Shown: in pieces, positions 28,650 to 37,716 of the stretch | How the letters are laid out: each line of letters begins with the position of its first letter | Position numbering within the stretch: position 1 is the first letter of the stretch | Source: Rheinheimera mangrovi | GTDB lineage: Bacteria > Pseudomonadota > Gammaproteobacteria > Enterobacterales > Alteromonadaceae | NCBI RefSeq assembly: GCF_003990335.1 | Contig: NZ_CP034683.1 | Span: 1,626,501-1,690,500 of the forward strand | DNA length: 64,000 bases | Direction of reading: 5' to 3' | Notes under the pieces: generated by a model | What the model saw: the letters and a program-made list of their open reading frames with translations, nothing else | The model's database searches: none | Told to the model about the DNA's origin: nothing | Translations under genes and position numbers: made by a program

Positions 28650-30056
28650 ATGCAGGGACTTTCTTTGGCTGAAGGCAACGCCCTGTTTAATCAGGGGGAG
28701 TTTGCTGAGTCGATACACTGTTATATTAAAGCCGCCCAAGTTGAAGAGTTAATTAGCAGTTGTGAAATCAATATTTCACGCGCTAAGCTGATGCGTGCAA
28801 AGCAAAAAAATGCTCAAAATCAGAGTGTTGCTGTTGCAGCCTGGGATTTGAGCCACAATGCTGCAGGGCGTGCCGTTACTTTGCTGGAGTTATACCGTTT
28901 TGGCGGTGTTTCTGCTGAGCTGATAGGTTGTGTGTTTAAACCGGAACGTGGTATTTGGCCCCCTGTGCATTATTTATCTGAACTTACTCATAGTTTTAAC
29001 TTTGGTGAAAGTGAGTGTTTTTTAGACGATTGTTTGCAGTTTGTGTTGCAGCACCCGTACGACATAGTTCATTTGTCTAAACCCCGTATTGTGAATTTGG
29101 TATTAGGCTTTATTTATAAAGCAGTGTGGGGCAGTAAAGTGATTATGGATGTAGACGATGAAGAACTGGCTTTTATAGAAGAAGAGCTGCCACTTTCCTT
29201 TGCTGAATTTGAGGCTAAATCCTTTGCTTCCTTGCCGCTGGATGCGGCACCCTGGACTCAATTGGCGGTAGGTTCTGTTGCATTATTTGACGCTATTACA
29301 GTGTCTAACCCTGCGTTACAGGCTAAATACGGCGGCCTTATTATTCCTCATGTGCGTAACGAAGCTGTTTTCACTAAGGCAGTTACACATCGGCTACGAG
29401 TCAGGGCCTCTTTAGGTGTTACAGCGGAAGACAGGTTGCTGGTTTTTGTGGGTACAGCGCGTAAGCACAAAGGCTTATTGGAAACCGCTGCTGCATTAAC
29501 TCAGTTAAATAGCAAAACAATTAAATTTTTAATAGCCGGTGATTTTCCAGACAAAAACTTAAAACAGCAGTTGCAGCAGTTTAGTAATGTAGAATTTTTA
29601 TTTGTTACCGGGCCTTCGTTAGAAGATATGCCTGCGTTGGTTAGTGCTGGAGATATTTGTGTTTTATTGCAAGACCCGCAAAGCCTTGTTTCGCAATTTC
29701 AGCTACCAGCTAAATTAATAGATGCTTTGGCTGCCGGGCTGCAGGTATTTATTACGCCAACTGCAGCTACGCAGCATATTGTGGATGCCGGAGCTGCAGT
29801 TGCAGTTACTTCCGAGTCTCTTGCTGAAGCATTAAAGCTTTATTTACAACAGGACAAACCAGTCAATGATACTGGTTCAGCTTATTTTTCGACTCATTTG
29901 AGTATGGCTGCTAATTGGCCGCAGCTAAACGCATTGCTAACAAAGCATGTCAGCGCATCGGCCTTGAACCACAATTTAAAAGGCGTATTAAAACACCTTA
30001 CTTTCAAGCCTGATATTTTTTCTTTTGTTAAACAAATGGCACTGATGGTAAGGTAG
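28650..30056 (+). CDS. GT4-like glycosyltransferase with N-terminal TPR
   Basis: 468 residues, with AAGGG 6 bases before the ATG. The start is TPR-like (LAEGNALFNQGEFAESIHCY), and a GT-B fold with GT4-type C-terminal features follows: FVGTARKHKGLLE (about 266-278), IKFLIAGDFPDKN, and LPAKLIDALAAGLQVFITP in place of the classical E-x7-E. Donor and acceptor are unknown. It follows a gap and is followed by REP elements, so it may be a single-gene transcription unit. Confidence 0.75.
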   Translation: MQGLSLAEGNALFNQGEFAESIHCYIKAAQVEELISSCEINISRAKLMRAKQKNAQNQSVAVAAWDLSHNAAGRAVTLLELYRFGGVSAELIGCVFKPERGIWPPVHYLSELTHSFNFGESECFLDDCLQFVLQHPYDIVHLSKPRIVNLVLGFIYKAVWGSKVIMDVDDEELAFIEEELPLSFAEFEAKSFASLPLDAAPWTQLAVGSVALFDAITVSNPALQAKYGGLIIPHVRNEAVFTKAVTHRLRVRASLGVTAEDRLLVFVGTARKHKGLLETAAALTQLNSKTIKFLIAGDFPDKNLKQQLQQFSNVEFLFVTGPSLEDMPALVSAGDICVLLQDPQSLVSQFQLPAKLIDALAAGLQVFITPTAATQHIVDAGAAVAVTSESLAEALKLYLQQDKPVNDTGSAYFSTHLSMAANWPQLNALLTKHVSASALNHNLKGVLKHLTFKPDIFSFVKQMALMVR

Positions 30057-30119
30057 TACAAAATATTGTTTTTTATAGTAATTCGAATATGTTTTACCGC
30101 CGATCTGGGGTGAAAATCT

Positions 30120-30461
30120 GTACGGTCGGGCGTTGTGTCCGCCCGTCTAATGATACAGCGGCGTGATATTGGCAAATATACCGTGGCGCAGATGGACGGG
30201 CCGGGACTGTAGGGGCGGGTCTTGTACCCGCCCGTCTATTGATACCGCGGTGTAATATAGGCAAATACGCCGCCGTAAAGATGGAAGGGCCGGGACAAGC
30301 CACGGCCCCTACGGTTAAAATTGGATATGAATTAAAACGGATATTTATATAAAAATCCGTAGGGGCGGGCCTTGTGCTCGCCCGTTTAATGATACCGCGG
30401 TGTTGTATTGCAAATACACCGTGGCACAGATGGACGGGCCGGGACAAGCCGCGGCCCCTAC
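30120..30461. repeat. Three BIME elements between glycosyltransferase genes
   Basis: A decayed element (30120 to about 30208, opening GTACGGTCGGG) abuts a better one (30209-30312), and a third lies at 30359-30461. The third ends only 23 bases before the next ATG, so it would be transcribed as part of the 5' leader of the 30484 gene if the promoter is upstream. Confidence 0.9.
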
Positions 30462-30483
30462 ATCATACTTTAGGAAAATAGGC

Positions 30484-33312
30484 ATGCCCACAGCTCCTTT
30501 GAGCGACTCTGGTTTACTGCATTTTGCAAACAAAGCATTTAAGGATGAGTGTTATGGCATAGCGGCGCAGCTTTATGTTTGGCTGCAGTATTGCTACCCT
30601 CAATTTGCACATCTTTGGACGTACAACCTAAAACGTGCAAATGAACTAAGGTTGGATACGCCAAATAATAGCGTCATTCATTTGGTCGTGTGGGTAGATG
30701 ACTTGGCAACTATTGAACTGCTAAAGCAACTGCCAGCATGTTGCCAACTTTGGTTATACCCTTCGTCTGAGCGTGTGGCGGGTCAACTGGCCTCTCTGAA
30801 AATGCCTTCTGGCGTTAAGTGTTGTGAGGTTGCCGTAACGCCCTGGCTCAGCCTGAAAGCCTTTTTTCAACACTGCGATACAGCGAAGTTAGCTGACTTG
30901 GCTTATTTTTGCCGATTAAGCCAACTAACTGAATTGCAGCAGTTTTGGTCTTTGGTGGCTCAGAGTTGGTTGTATCAGCACGTTGTTTTTCAAAGCCCCG
31001 ATGGTATTTCAAAAATTCAGTCGCTTGAAACCGCACATGCATTGGTTGTGCCTCAGTTACTACTGGCACACAAATTTTTTCGTATCTGTAAGCCAGAAGA
31101 TTTAAGTGCCTTTTTATCTGGTCTGAACTATGTTGGCCTGAAATCTTGGTCGGCAGATGGCGCGCCAATAAGACAGCAATCAAAGGCGTTGCTGAGCGTC
31201 ACTGAAGAACAAGAGGCTGCACTGATCTCTGATTGGAACTCAGCTCAGCCGTCCGTGAAAGCAGGGCTGGTTATTTTACTTGAACGGCGCGTAGATACGG
31301 CAGCACTGATTAGCAGCTTGAAGCAGTTATCTACAGTGTCCAAGTTAGAACTTTGCCTGCTTGTTGCAGAACCCAAGTTACTGTTTGGCGATGCAGAGTT
31401 GTCAGACTGGGTGACTCAGAGTGGTGCAGTACATCATCTTCAGGTGTCAGGAGAAAAAGGCGAGTTTTATAAAGACAGCAAAGAGTATATGAAACGCCTG
31501 GCAGGGGAGCTTTGGCTGCTTTCGCAAGCTGATACCCTTGTTGACCACAGCTGTTTATTTTTACGTTGTTACGGTGCACATACTGTGTTTCAAGGCGTGG
31601 ACCTAACAAACAAAATAATGTTACTTGATAAGGCGAGTTTGTTTCGGACAATGCTCAAGTGCACAAGTTTTTATCAGTTGTTGGCTCATTTGGTCGGTAA
31701 AGAGCTGTTAGCTTACCCTGATCACCCTCTGGCCACACAAGCCGATATTTTTATTACTAAGGCTGGACTTAGTCGATTCGGAGGTTTAGATAGGTTTAGG
31801 CAACAAGCTGTTGTATGGGGAAACACAGCGGTTGCACAAGCCAATCATTTCTGGGTTTTGGATGATACTGCCGGCCAAGGCAAGCCCGGTGATTTGTGCA
31901 GTTACATTCAGGATAAAGTGATTACTGAAGATGGATTTTTGTTTTTATTTGATCTGGTTCCTGCACCAGCCAACACAACCGCTTACCAAGGCGTAGCACA
32001 CCAGAATCATTGGTTGTTGCCACGTTGGTTAATAACTGGCCGAAAAGTCGCTTTCACTGCGCCTAGTCACGAAGGATCGGCGCAAGCTGTGTTTGTGATG
32101 TCTAATTACAATAAATCTGCTCACTTAGCCTCAAGTGTCGTTTCTATCGCTTTGCAGTCTTATGCTGCTATTAAATTGTGTGTAATGGACGATGCCAGTA
32201 CTGATGATTCTATTGCCACGTTAAAACGGCTCACTACTTTATTTGCTGACAATCATTGGCTGGAACTGTTTTTCAGCTGCGAAAATAAAGGCACTTATTG
32301 GCAACGAAACCAGGCTATTTTGGCTCATCAGCAAGAGCACACTATCTATCTGGTGAATGACTCTGATGATATGAGCTGTGCACAACGAGCCTGGATGCAG
32401 TCGGCCTGGATACAATCAAATAGCCCGGATTACTGTATTGCGGATATTGTCAGAATAAATAGCACAAGCAATATGCTGCAGATGGATAAAGAGGTAGAGC
32501 GATATGGCACAGCGTCTTTTGCTGCATTGAGCAGTATTCATAAGCACTATGGTTATTTCGAAAATTTAAAAAAAGGTGCTGACACGGAATTTATTGAGCG
32601 AATAGTCAAGTTTGCGCCAAATTCTTCCTCCGCTCGTTTGCGTTATCCTGTGCTTTATCAGAGCTTTATTAATAACAACCTTACCAATGATATCTACCGT
32701 ATTGATGAGCGGCAGCAGGTACTTAATCAGGATATAAGTGCCCGTAGCCCATATATGGAATTATTCCGCGATCGCCATAGTAGACTGGGGAAGTTCGAGT
32801 TACCTCTTCTATTTACAGCCGGGCAATGGCATTTTCCTGAGTCGTATTTTGAAAAGCTTCCTGAATTTTTGATTGCAAGGCAAAGCCGGAAAGGTCCGGT
32901 TTTACATGTAGAACAAATCCTTTCGCAGCAGAGTTGGCTGACTAATAGCTTCGACACAGTGAAAGGTGTTTCTGCTACTGCTTCCGCTACTGGTTTGTCA
33001 TTAGAGTCAAGATTGCAGGATAAGCAGCATGCGTACCTGATGTTGCAGCAGCCAATCCATGATGTACTGCCGGTTAATACGGAAGAAAGTAACGTTTTAT
33101 TGAAAGTGGTGGCGCAAGGACAGCTTAGTGTTTCAGGCGTTTTAATTTATTACGATGGAGAAGGGCGCCAACTTCATCACCAGTTTTATTGGCTTAACGA
33201 GCCAATGCCAATCGAAGTTCCAGCAAATTGCAAACGAATAAGCTTTGGCTTCAGAGTGCAGGGGAGTGGCTTTGTTGTTATAAAAGAAGTTATAGTACAG
33301 CGCTATGACTGA
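30484..33312 (+). CDS. Large protein with GT2 glycosyltransferase domain
   Basis: Start ATG 30484 (942 aa) with AGGAAAA upstream; the frame stays open back to 30400, but that part is REP sequence and not credible coding. Residues 1-520 are not recognised. A GT2 domain spans about 530-760 (AVFVMSNYN, VMDDASTDDS, and the DxD-type site VNDSDD). The last 110 residues are a beta-rich module ending in a pattern (FGFRVQGSG) similar to the ends of the 33393 and 37717 products. It probably transfers a sugar of the capsule repeat at the cytoplasmic face. Confidence 0.8.
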   Translation: MPTAPLSDSGLLHFANKAFKDECYGIAAQLYVWLQYCYPQFAHLWTYNLKRANELRLDTPNNSVIHLVVWVDDLATIELLKQLPACCQLWLYPSSERVAGQLASLKMPSGVKCCEVAVTPWLSLKAFFQHCDTAKLADLAYFCRLSQLTELQQFWSLVAQSWLYQHVVFQSPDGISKIQSLETAHALVVPQLLLAHKFFRICKPEDLSAFLSGLNYVGLKSWSADGAPIRQQSKALLSVTEEQEAALISDWNSAQPSVKAGLVILLERRVDTAALISSLKQLSTVSKLELCLLVAEPKLLFGDAELSDWVTQSGAVHHLQVSGEKGEFYKDSKEYMKRLAGELWLLSQADTLVDHSCLFLRCYGAHTVFQGVDLTNKIMLLDKASLFRTMLKCTSFYQLLAHLVGKELLAYPDHPLATQADIFITKAGLSRFGGLDRFRQQAVVWGNTAVAQANHFWVLDDTAGQGKPGDLCSYIQDKVITEDGFLFLFDLVPAPANTTAYQGVAHQNHWLLPRWLITGRKVAFTAPSHEGSAQAVFVMSNYNKSAHLASSVVSIALQSYAAIKLCVMDDASTDDSIATLKRLTTLFADNHWLELFFSCENKGTYWQRNQAILAHQQEHTIYLVNDSDDMSCAQRAWMQSAWIQSNSPDYCIADIVRINSTSNMLQMDKEVERYGTASFAALSSIHKHYGYFENLKKGADTEFIERIVKFAPNSSSARLRYPVLYQSFINNNLTNDIYRIDERQQVLNQDISARSPYMELFRDRHSRLGKFELPLLFTAGQWHFPESYFEKLPEFLIARQSRKGPVLHVEQILSQQSWLTNSFDTVKGVSATASATGLSLESRLQDKQHAYLMLQQPIHDVLPVNTEESNVLLKVVAQGQLSVSGVLIYYDGEGRQLHHQFYWLNEPMPIEVPANCKRISFGFRVQGSGFVVIKEVIVQRYD

Positions 33313-33333
33313 AGGTTTTTTTACCTTTTTTTT
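33312..33333 (+). terminator. Weak candidate intrinsic terminator
   Basis: AAGGT and ACCTT form a 5-bp stem with a T6 loop right after the stop of the 30484 gene, followed by a run of T. The stem is short and AT-rich, so termination would be weak and read-through into 33393 is likely. Confidence 0.3.
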
Positions 33334-33392
33334 AAGGCAACAGTGGGCCAAAGCAGCAGTGTCTGAACTTGCTTTAGCGGAGTGTATCTTTC

Positions 33393-35657
33393 ATGTTTGG
33401 CGCTTTTTTTTCTTTTCTTAAGCCTTCCTCAGCACAAAAACAAAAAGCCGCTTCTGGTGTTGTGAAATGCATTTCAGAACAACGATTACTTGACCCCGTC
33501 TGGTATCAAGCTTTACAGCATGTAGGAACCAATGCACCTCATATAAGCCAGGATCCGTACCAGTATTTTCACACCATGGGATGGAAGCAAGGTGATAGCC
33601 CTTCAGCCTGGTTTGACACCAAGTGGTACCTGAATACTTACCCTGACGTAGCTCAGGCTGGCATTAATCCGCTATTGCATTATGCGCTGCACGGTGCTGC
33701 GGAGGGGCGGCCATTGAGCGGGGTTTTACGTTGGTTTGGCCAGTTGCCTGCGTACCAGTTTGTGCGGCCAAGCGAGCAGTTTTTTGTTGTAGTGCCTGTG
33801 ATTGGCGGATTGCTTGAGCACAAACTGCAGTTGTTATTTCAGCAGTACGATAGAGTAAAACTAAATAAACCTTCAGGTCTCTACTGGTTGCAGTGTTTTG
33901 ACGCAAACGGAGTTCAGATAGTACAAGGTGTTACCGGCTTAACCTGGTCGGACGAATTGGCAGTTTGGTATCGTTATTTAGTACAGCAAAGTGCCGATAA
34001 TTTAAAAATGGACAGTTTTAATTATCAGTTGCCTGCTAATACCAGCTACGTGCATATAGGCATCAAGCCATGGCGTGGCGCTTGTTTTGAAATGCGCAAT
34101 CAAGCTGGTTTTGTCATGCAAAAGCCTAAGGCAATTTCGGCTGTTAAGGTGGAACAACCCCCTGTGGTGTTAAAGGCGGCGAACGAGCTTAGCGTCGCTG
34201 TTATTTTGGATGAGTTTAGTTTTAACAGTTTTAAAAACGAATTTAACGCCATTGCGCTCACCCCGGAAAATTGGCGTCAGCAGTTTGAACTACATAAGCC
34301 TGATTTGTTTTTTTGCGAGTCAGCCTGGTCGGGTGAAGATTCGTTACAAAGGCCGTGGAAGGGCAAAATATACGCCAGTAGCAATTTTGCCCGGGAAAAC
34401 AGAAGCGTTTTGCTGGAGATATTAAGCTATTGCAGGCAACAAGGTATTGCAACTTTGTTTTGGAATAAGGAAGACCCAACTCATTACACCGACCGCAAGC
34501 ATGATTTTGTCAAAACTGCAGCCTTGTTTGATTATGTGTTTACCTCGGCTGCGGAGTGTGTAGAGGCATATCGGCAGGACTATAAGCTCCAACACGTTTT
34601 TGCGCTGCCTTTTGCAACAAACCCACTTTTGTTTAACCCCTTAGCTTCTGGTGCGCGCAGTACTAAAGTTGTATTTGCTGGTAGTTGGTATGCCAATCAT
34701 CTTGAACGCTGCGAGGTGATGGAACAAGTGCTGGATGCTTTGCTGGCTTCTGGCTATCAGCCAGAAATTTATGATCGCTATTATGGCGACAACGATCCTT
34801 TGCATCTGTGGCCCGATAAATATCAGCCTTATATCCGGCCTGGTTTGCCTCATACTCAAATGCCAGCCGTGTATAAGTCGTCAGTACTGGGGCTTAATTT
34901 TAATACTGTGACTGAATCCTCAACTATGTTTGCCCGCCGGGTGTTTGAACTTATGTCTTCTCATACCTTGGTGGTGTCGAATTATGCCAAGGGTGTTGCA
35001 GAAATGTTTGGCGATTTAGTGGTTTTTGCAGATAAAAACCCTGATCGTCTTGGTGCTTTATCCGAAGTTGAAATAGACCATATCCGTGATCAGGCTTTGC
35101 AATTGGTGCTGGCAGAACACACTTATGCTAAACGTTGGCGCTATATGCTGCAGTGTATTGGTTTTCAGGTAAAAGCTGATAACGAAGGCATCACGCTGGT
35201 TAGCCAAATTAGTAATGATGCAGAGGCCATGGCTGCGATCAGCTATTTTGAGCAACATTTTAGCCGCAGCCCTGATTGTAGTTTGTTATTGGTGGTGTCG
35301 GCTAAAGTGCCCGATATTGAAGTGGCGGCTTTTTACCAAAACTATAATCGTTTTGGTATTACTGTAACTGCTGAAAGTTTTATGCAAAAACACGCGATGG
35401 CGGCTAAGTACAAGCCTATTCAAACGCCGTATTTTTTGCTTTTTAATGCCAGTAAGGTGATTGACGGTTCTTGGTTGCAGCTTGCTAAACTGCATCTTTG
35501 TTATCAAACTGACTACCCGTTAACACCTTATTCCACTAAAAAATATCAGCTTGAAACTGCAGTGTCTGGCGCCACTTTACTGGCGCATTCCGGTTTGTTT
35601 ATTCGTTTGTATCAGGCGCGGCTTGCGGGTGAACCCATAGTGGCTTATGCCGTTTGA
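33393..35657 (+). CDS. CgeB-like glycosyltransferase with YPDV repeats
   Basis: 754 residues. Residues 32-110 hold two YPDV-type repeats (a degenerate first copy, then WYLNTYPDVAQAG and HYALHGAAEGRP). About 125-235 is a beta-sandwich with LTWSDELAVWYRYL and HIGIKPW. The 250-620 region resembles the CgeB/Glyco_trans_1_2 type of GT-B transferase (LFWNKEDPTHY, VFAGSWY, FNTVTESSTMFARRVFELM). It probably acts in capsule repeat assembly. Its YPDV module matches those in the 14107 and 43869 products, which suggests a shared binding partner. Confidence 0.8.
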   Translation: MFGAFFSFLKPSSAQKQKAASGVVKCISEQRLLDPVWYQALQHVGTNAPHISQDPYQYFHTMGWKQGDSPSAWFDTKWYLNTYPDVAQAGINPLLHYALHGAAEGRPLSGVLRWFGQLPAYQFVRPSEQFFVVVPVIGGLLEHKLQLLFQQYDRVKLNKPSGLYWLQCFDANGVQIVQGVTGLTWSDELAVWYRYLVQQSADNLKMDSFNYQLPANTSYVHIGIKPWRGACFEMRNQAGFVMQKPKAISAVKVEQPPVVLKAANELSVAVILDEFSFNSFKNEFNAIALTPENWRQQFELHKPDLFFCESAWSGEDSLQRPWKGKIYASSNFARENRSVLLEILSYCRQQGIATLFWNKEDPTHYTDRKHDFVKTAALFDYVFTSAAECVEAYRQDYKLQHVFALPFATNPLLFNPLASGARSTKVVFAGSWYANHLERCEVMEQVLDALLASGYQPEIYDRYYGDNDPLHLWPDKYQPYIRPGLPHTQMPAVYKSSVLGLNFNTVTESSTMFARRVFELMSSHTLVVSNYAKGVAEMFGDLVVFADKNPDRLGALSEVEIDHIRDQALQLVLAEHTYAKRWRYMLQCIGFQVKADNEGITLVSQISNDAEAMAAISYFEQHFSRSPDCSLLLVVSAKVPDIEVAAFYQNYNRFGITVTAESFMQKHAMAAKYKPIQTPYFLLFNASKVIDGSWLQLAKLHLCYQTDYPLTPYSTKKYQLETAVSGATLLAHSGLFIRLYQARLAGEPIVAYAV

Positions 35658-35753
35658 GGTGGTGGTGTTTTTTCTGAGGCTTGCATACTGAGGCCGCTTA
35701 GGTATAACTCTTAGTCAGAGTGCGTTGAAACTAATAACGATGAAATGAGCTAA

Positions 35754-37706
35754 ATGGATATTTCAGTAATAGTGCCCAGCTTCAATGCTGTGGGCAAAAT
35801 GGAGCGGTGTTTAACTTCGTTAAGAAATCAGAGTTTTTCGGCAGAACGCTACGAGGTTATTTTTGTGGACGATTGTTCTGTTGATGGAACCTTTGCCTAC
35901 TTACAACAACAGGCTGTAACAGAGCCACATTGGCGGGTTTTGCAGCTGCCGCAAAACAGTGGTTCACCTTCACGACCAAGAAATCTGGGCACAGCACAGG
36001 CCAGAGGCGACTATGTGTTTTATCTGGATTGCGACGATGAAATTCTTCCTGATACTTTAGAGCTGCATTATGCTCATGCAAAAGCGACGAATGCTTGCAT
36101 AGTGCGGGGCTACTTGTTGTCAGATGACGGCAAGGCGCAGCAGCCGGAAAATAGGGTAACCGACTGGTCTGAGGCTACAAACTTACCCAGTCGCATTGCA
36201 AAGATTATCGGCAAGCAAAGTTCCACTGTACCCAGCCTGATCAAACGCTCTTTGTTACAGAGCCACTCTATTTATTGGCCCGAAGATATTAGGGTAGGTG
36301 AAGACTCAATTTTTTTAGCGACGCTGCTTTTGCACTGTACGCAAATAGAGTATTTGGATCATCCAACTTTTATTTATAACCGAAGGGCCTCTTTCAAAGC
36401 GTCCAGTACGCAAGAGTATGGCAGCCGAGAGCTGAATAACCATTTGCTGGTGTGGCAACGTGTTATTGATGTTATGGCTGGTATTGGCATTGACTATATA
36501 ACGCTAAGGTTGAGGGTTGGCTTACAAACGGCAATCAAAGGTTTAATTTTTAGAAACAAAGGCGATGTTTCTGAGCAGGATTTTAATCGATTTGCCTGTT
36601 TTATTCAGAAGTATGAAGCGGCAATATCCAGCCATAAATTTGCTGCTAATGTTCAGAGTGTTTTAAATAGCCTTAAAAGCGGGAGTTTTATAGCTTTTAA
36701 AGCGAGCTGCAAACCCAGATTGTTAATCGCCGGGCACGATCTTAAATTTATTTTGCCAGTACTGCCACAACTCCAACAAAGATATCAAATTGAAGTGGAT
36801 GAATGGCTTGGGCATGATGCTCATGATGCGGCCAAGAGTGAAAAGTTATTGCAGTGGGCCGATTATATTTGGTGTGAATGGTTATTGGGTAATGCAGTTT
36901 GGTATGCAGAGCGCAAAAGTTCGCACCAAAAACTGGTTGTTCGGATGCATCGTTTCGAATTGGGCCGGGATTTTGGCGATAAACTGAAGGTTGAGAATGT
37001 AGATGCAGTATTCGCGGTATCTGTCTTGTTTTTCGAACGTTTGCTGGAACGTTTTCCAAATATTCCACGACAAAAAGTACGGTTACTGCACAACTATGTG
37101 GATACAGAAGATTACCAACAGGTGTGTGCTCCAGAGCGTTTTTTTAACCTGGCGATGATAGGTATTGTTCCTTACCGTAAGGGTTTCCATCATGCGATCA
37201 ATTTGCTGCAGAATTTAAAGCAACATGATCAGCGTTACAGATTAAAAGTTTTTGGCAAAGGCCCACGGGACATACCCTGGCTGAGTAAACATCAGGATGA
37301 AATGGAGTATTACAGGCGCTGCGAAGACATGATTGCTAGCTATGGTCTGGCAGATAGCATCGACTTTTTGGGGCATTGTGACATTAAGCGGGCTTTGGCT
37401 CAGCAACAAGTTGGCTTCGTATTGTCGTTAAGTGAAGACTCACCAGGGTTTCCTGGGCCTGAGAGTTTTCATTTGGCGGTTGCAGATGGTTTTGCCGCTG
37501 GCGCTGAAAGTATGATATTGAGTTGGGCTGGTGCGGAGTATGTATATAGTGAAAATTTTATTTATAGTTCGTTAGAAGACATAAAAGAACGAGTTTTAAA
37601 TAATCGTTTATTAACCAATAATGCTAGCCTGATTGTGGAAGGCAAAGAATTAATGCAGCGCTATTCAGTACAAGTTTTTTGTAGCGTTATACAAGAGATT
37701 TTTTAA
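35754..37706 (+). CDS. Bifunctional glycosyltransferase (GT2-GT4)
   Basis: 650 residues. The GT2 domain is at 1-230 (DISVIVPSFN, FVDDCSVDGT, and the DxD site LDCDDE). A linker follows, and then a GT-B/GT4 domain at about 317-650 (LLIAGHD, IGIVPYRKGFHHAI, VFGKGPRD, LSEDSPGFPGPESFHLAVADG). Two sugar transfers in one chain are expected. The start has only a weak ribosome site (GAG, 6 bases). No YPDV or TPR module is seen. Confidence 0.85.
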   Translation: MDISVIVPSFNAVGKMERCLTSLRNQSFSAERYEVIFVDDCSVDGTFAYLQQQAVTEPHWRVLQLPQNSGSPSRPRNLGTAQARGDYVFYLDCDDEILPDTLELHYAHAKATNACIVRGYLLSDDGKAQQPENRVTDWSEATNLPSRIAKIIGKQSSTVPSLIKRSLLQSHSIYWPEDIRVGEDSIFLATLLLHCTQIEYLDHPTFIYNRRASFKASSTQEYGSRELNNHLLVWQRVIDVMAGIGIDYITLRLRVGLQTAIKGLIFRNKGDVSEQDFNRFACFIQKYEAAISSHKFAANVQSVLNSLKSGSFIAFKASCKPRLLIAGHDLKFILPVLPQLQQRYQIEVDEWLGHDAHDAAKSEKLLQWADYIWCEWLLGNAVWYAERKSSHQKLVVRMHRFELGRDFGDKLKVENVDAVFAVSVLFFERLLERFPNIPRQKVRLLHNYVDTEDYQQVCAPERFFNLAMIGIVPYRKGFHHAINLLQNLKQHDQRYRLKVFGKGPRDIPWLSKHQDEMEYYRRCEDMIASYGLADSIDFLGHCDIKRALAQQQVGFVLSLSEDSPGFPGPESFHLAVADGFAAGAESMILSWAGAEYVYSENFIYSSLEDIKERVLNNRLLTNNASLIVEGKELMQRYSVQVFCSVIQEIF

Positions 37707-37716
37707 GGATATATTT

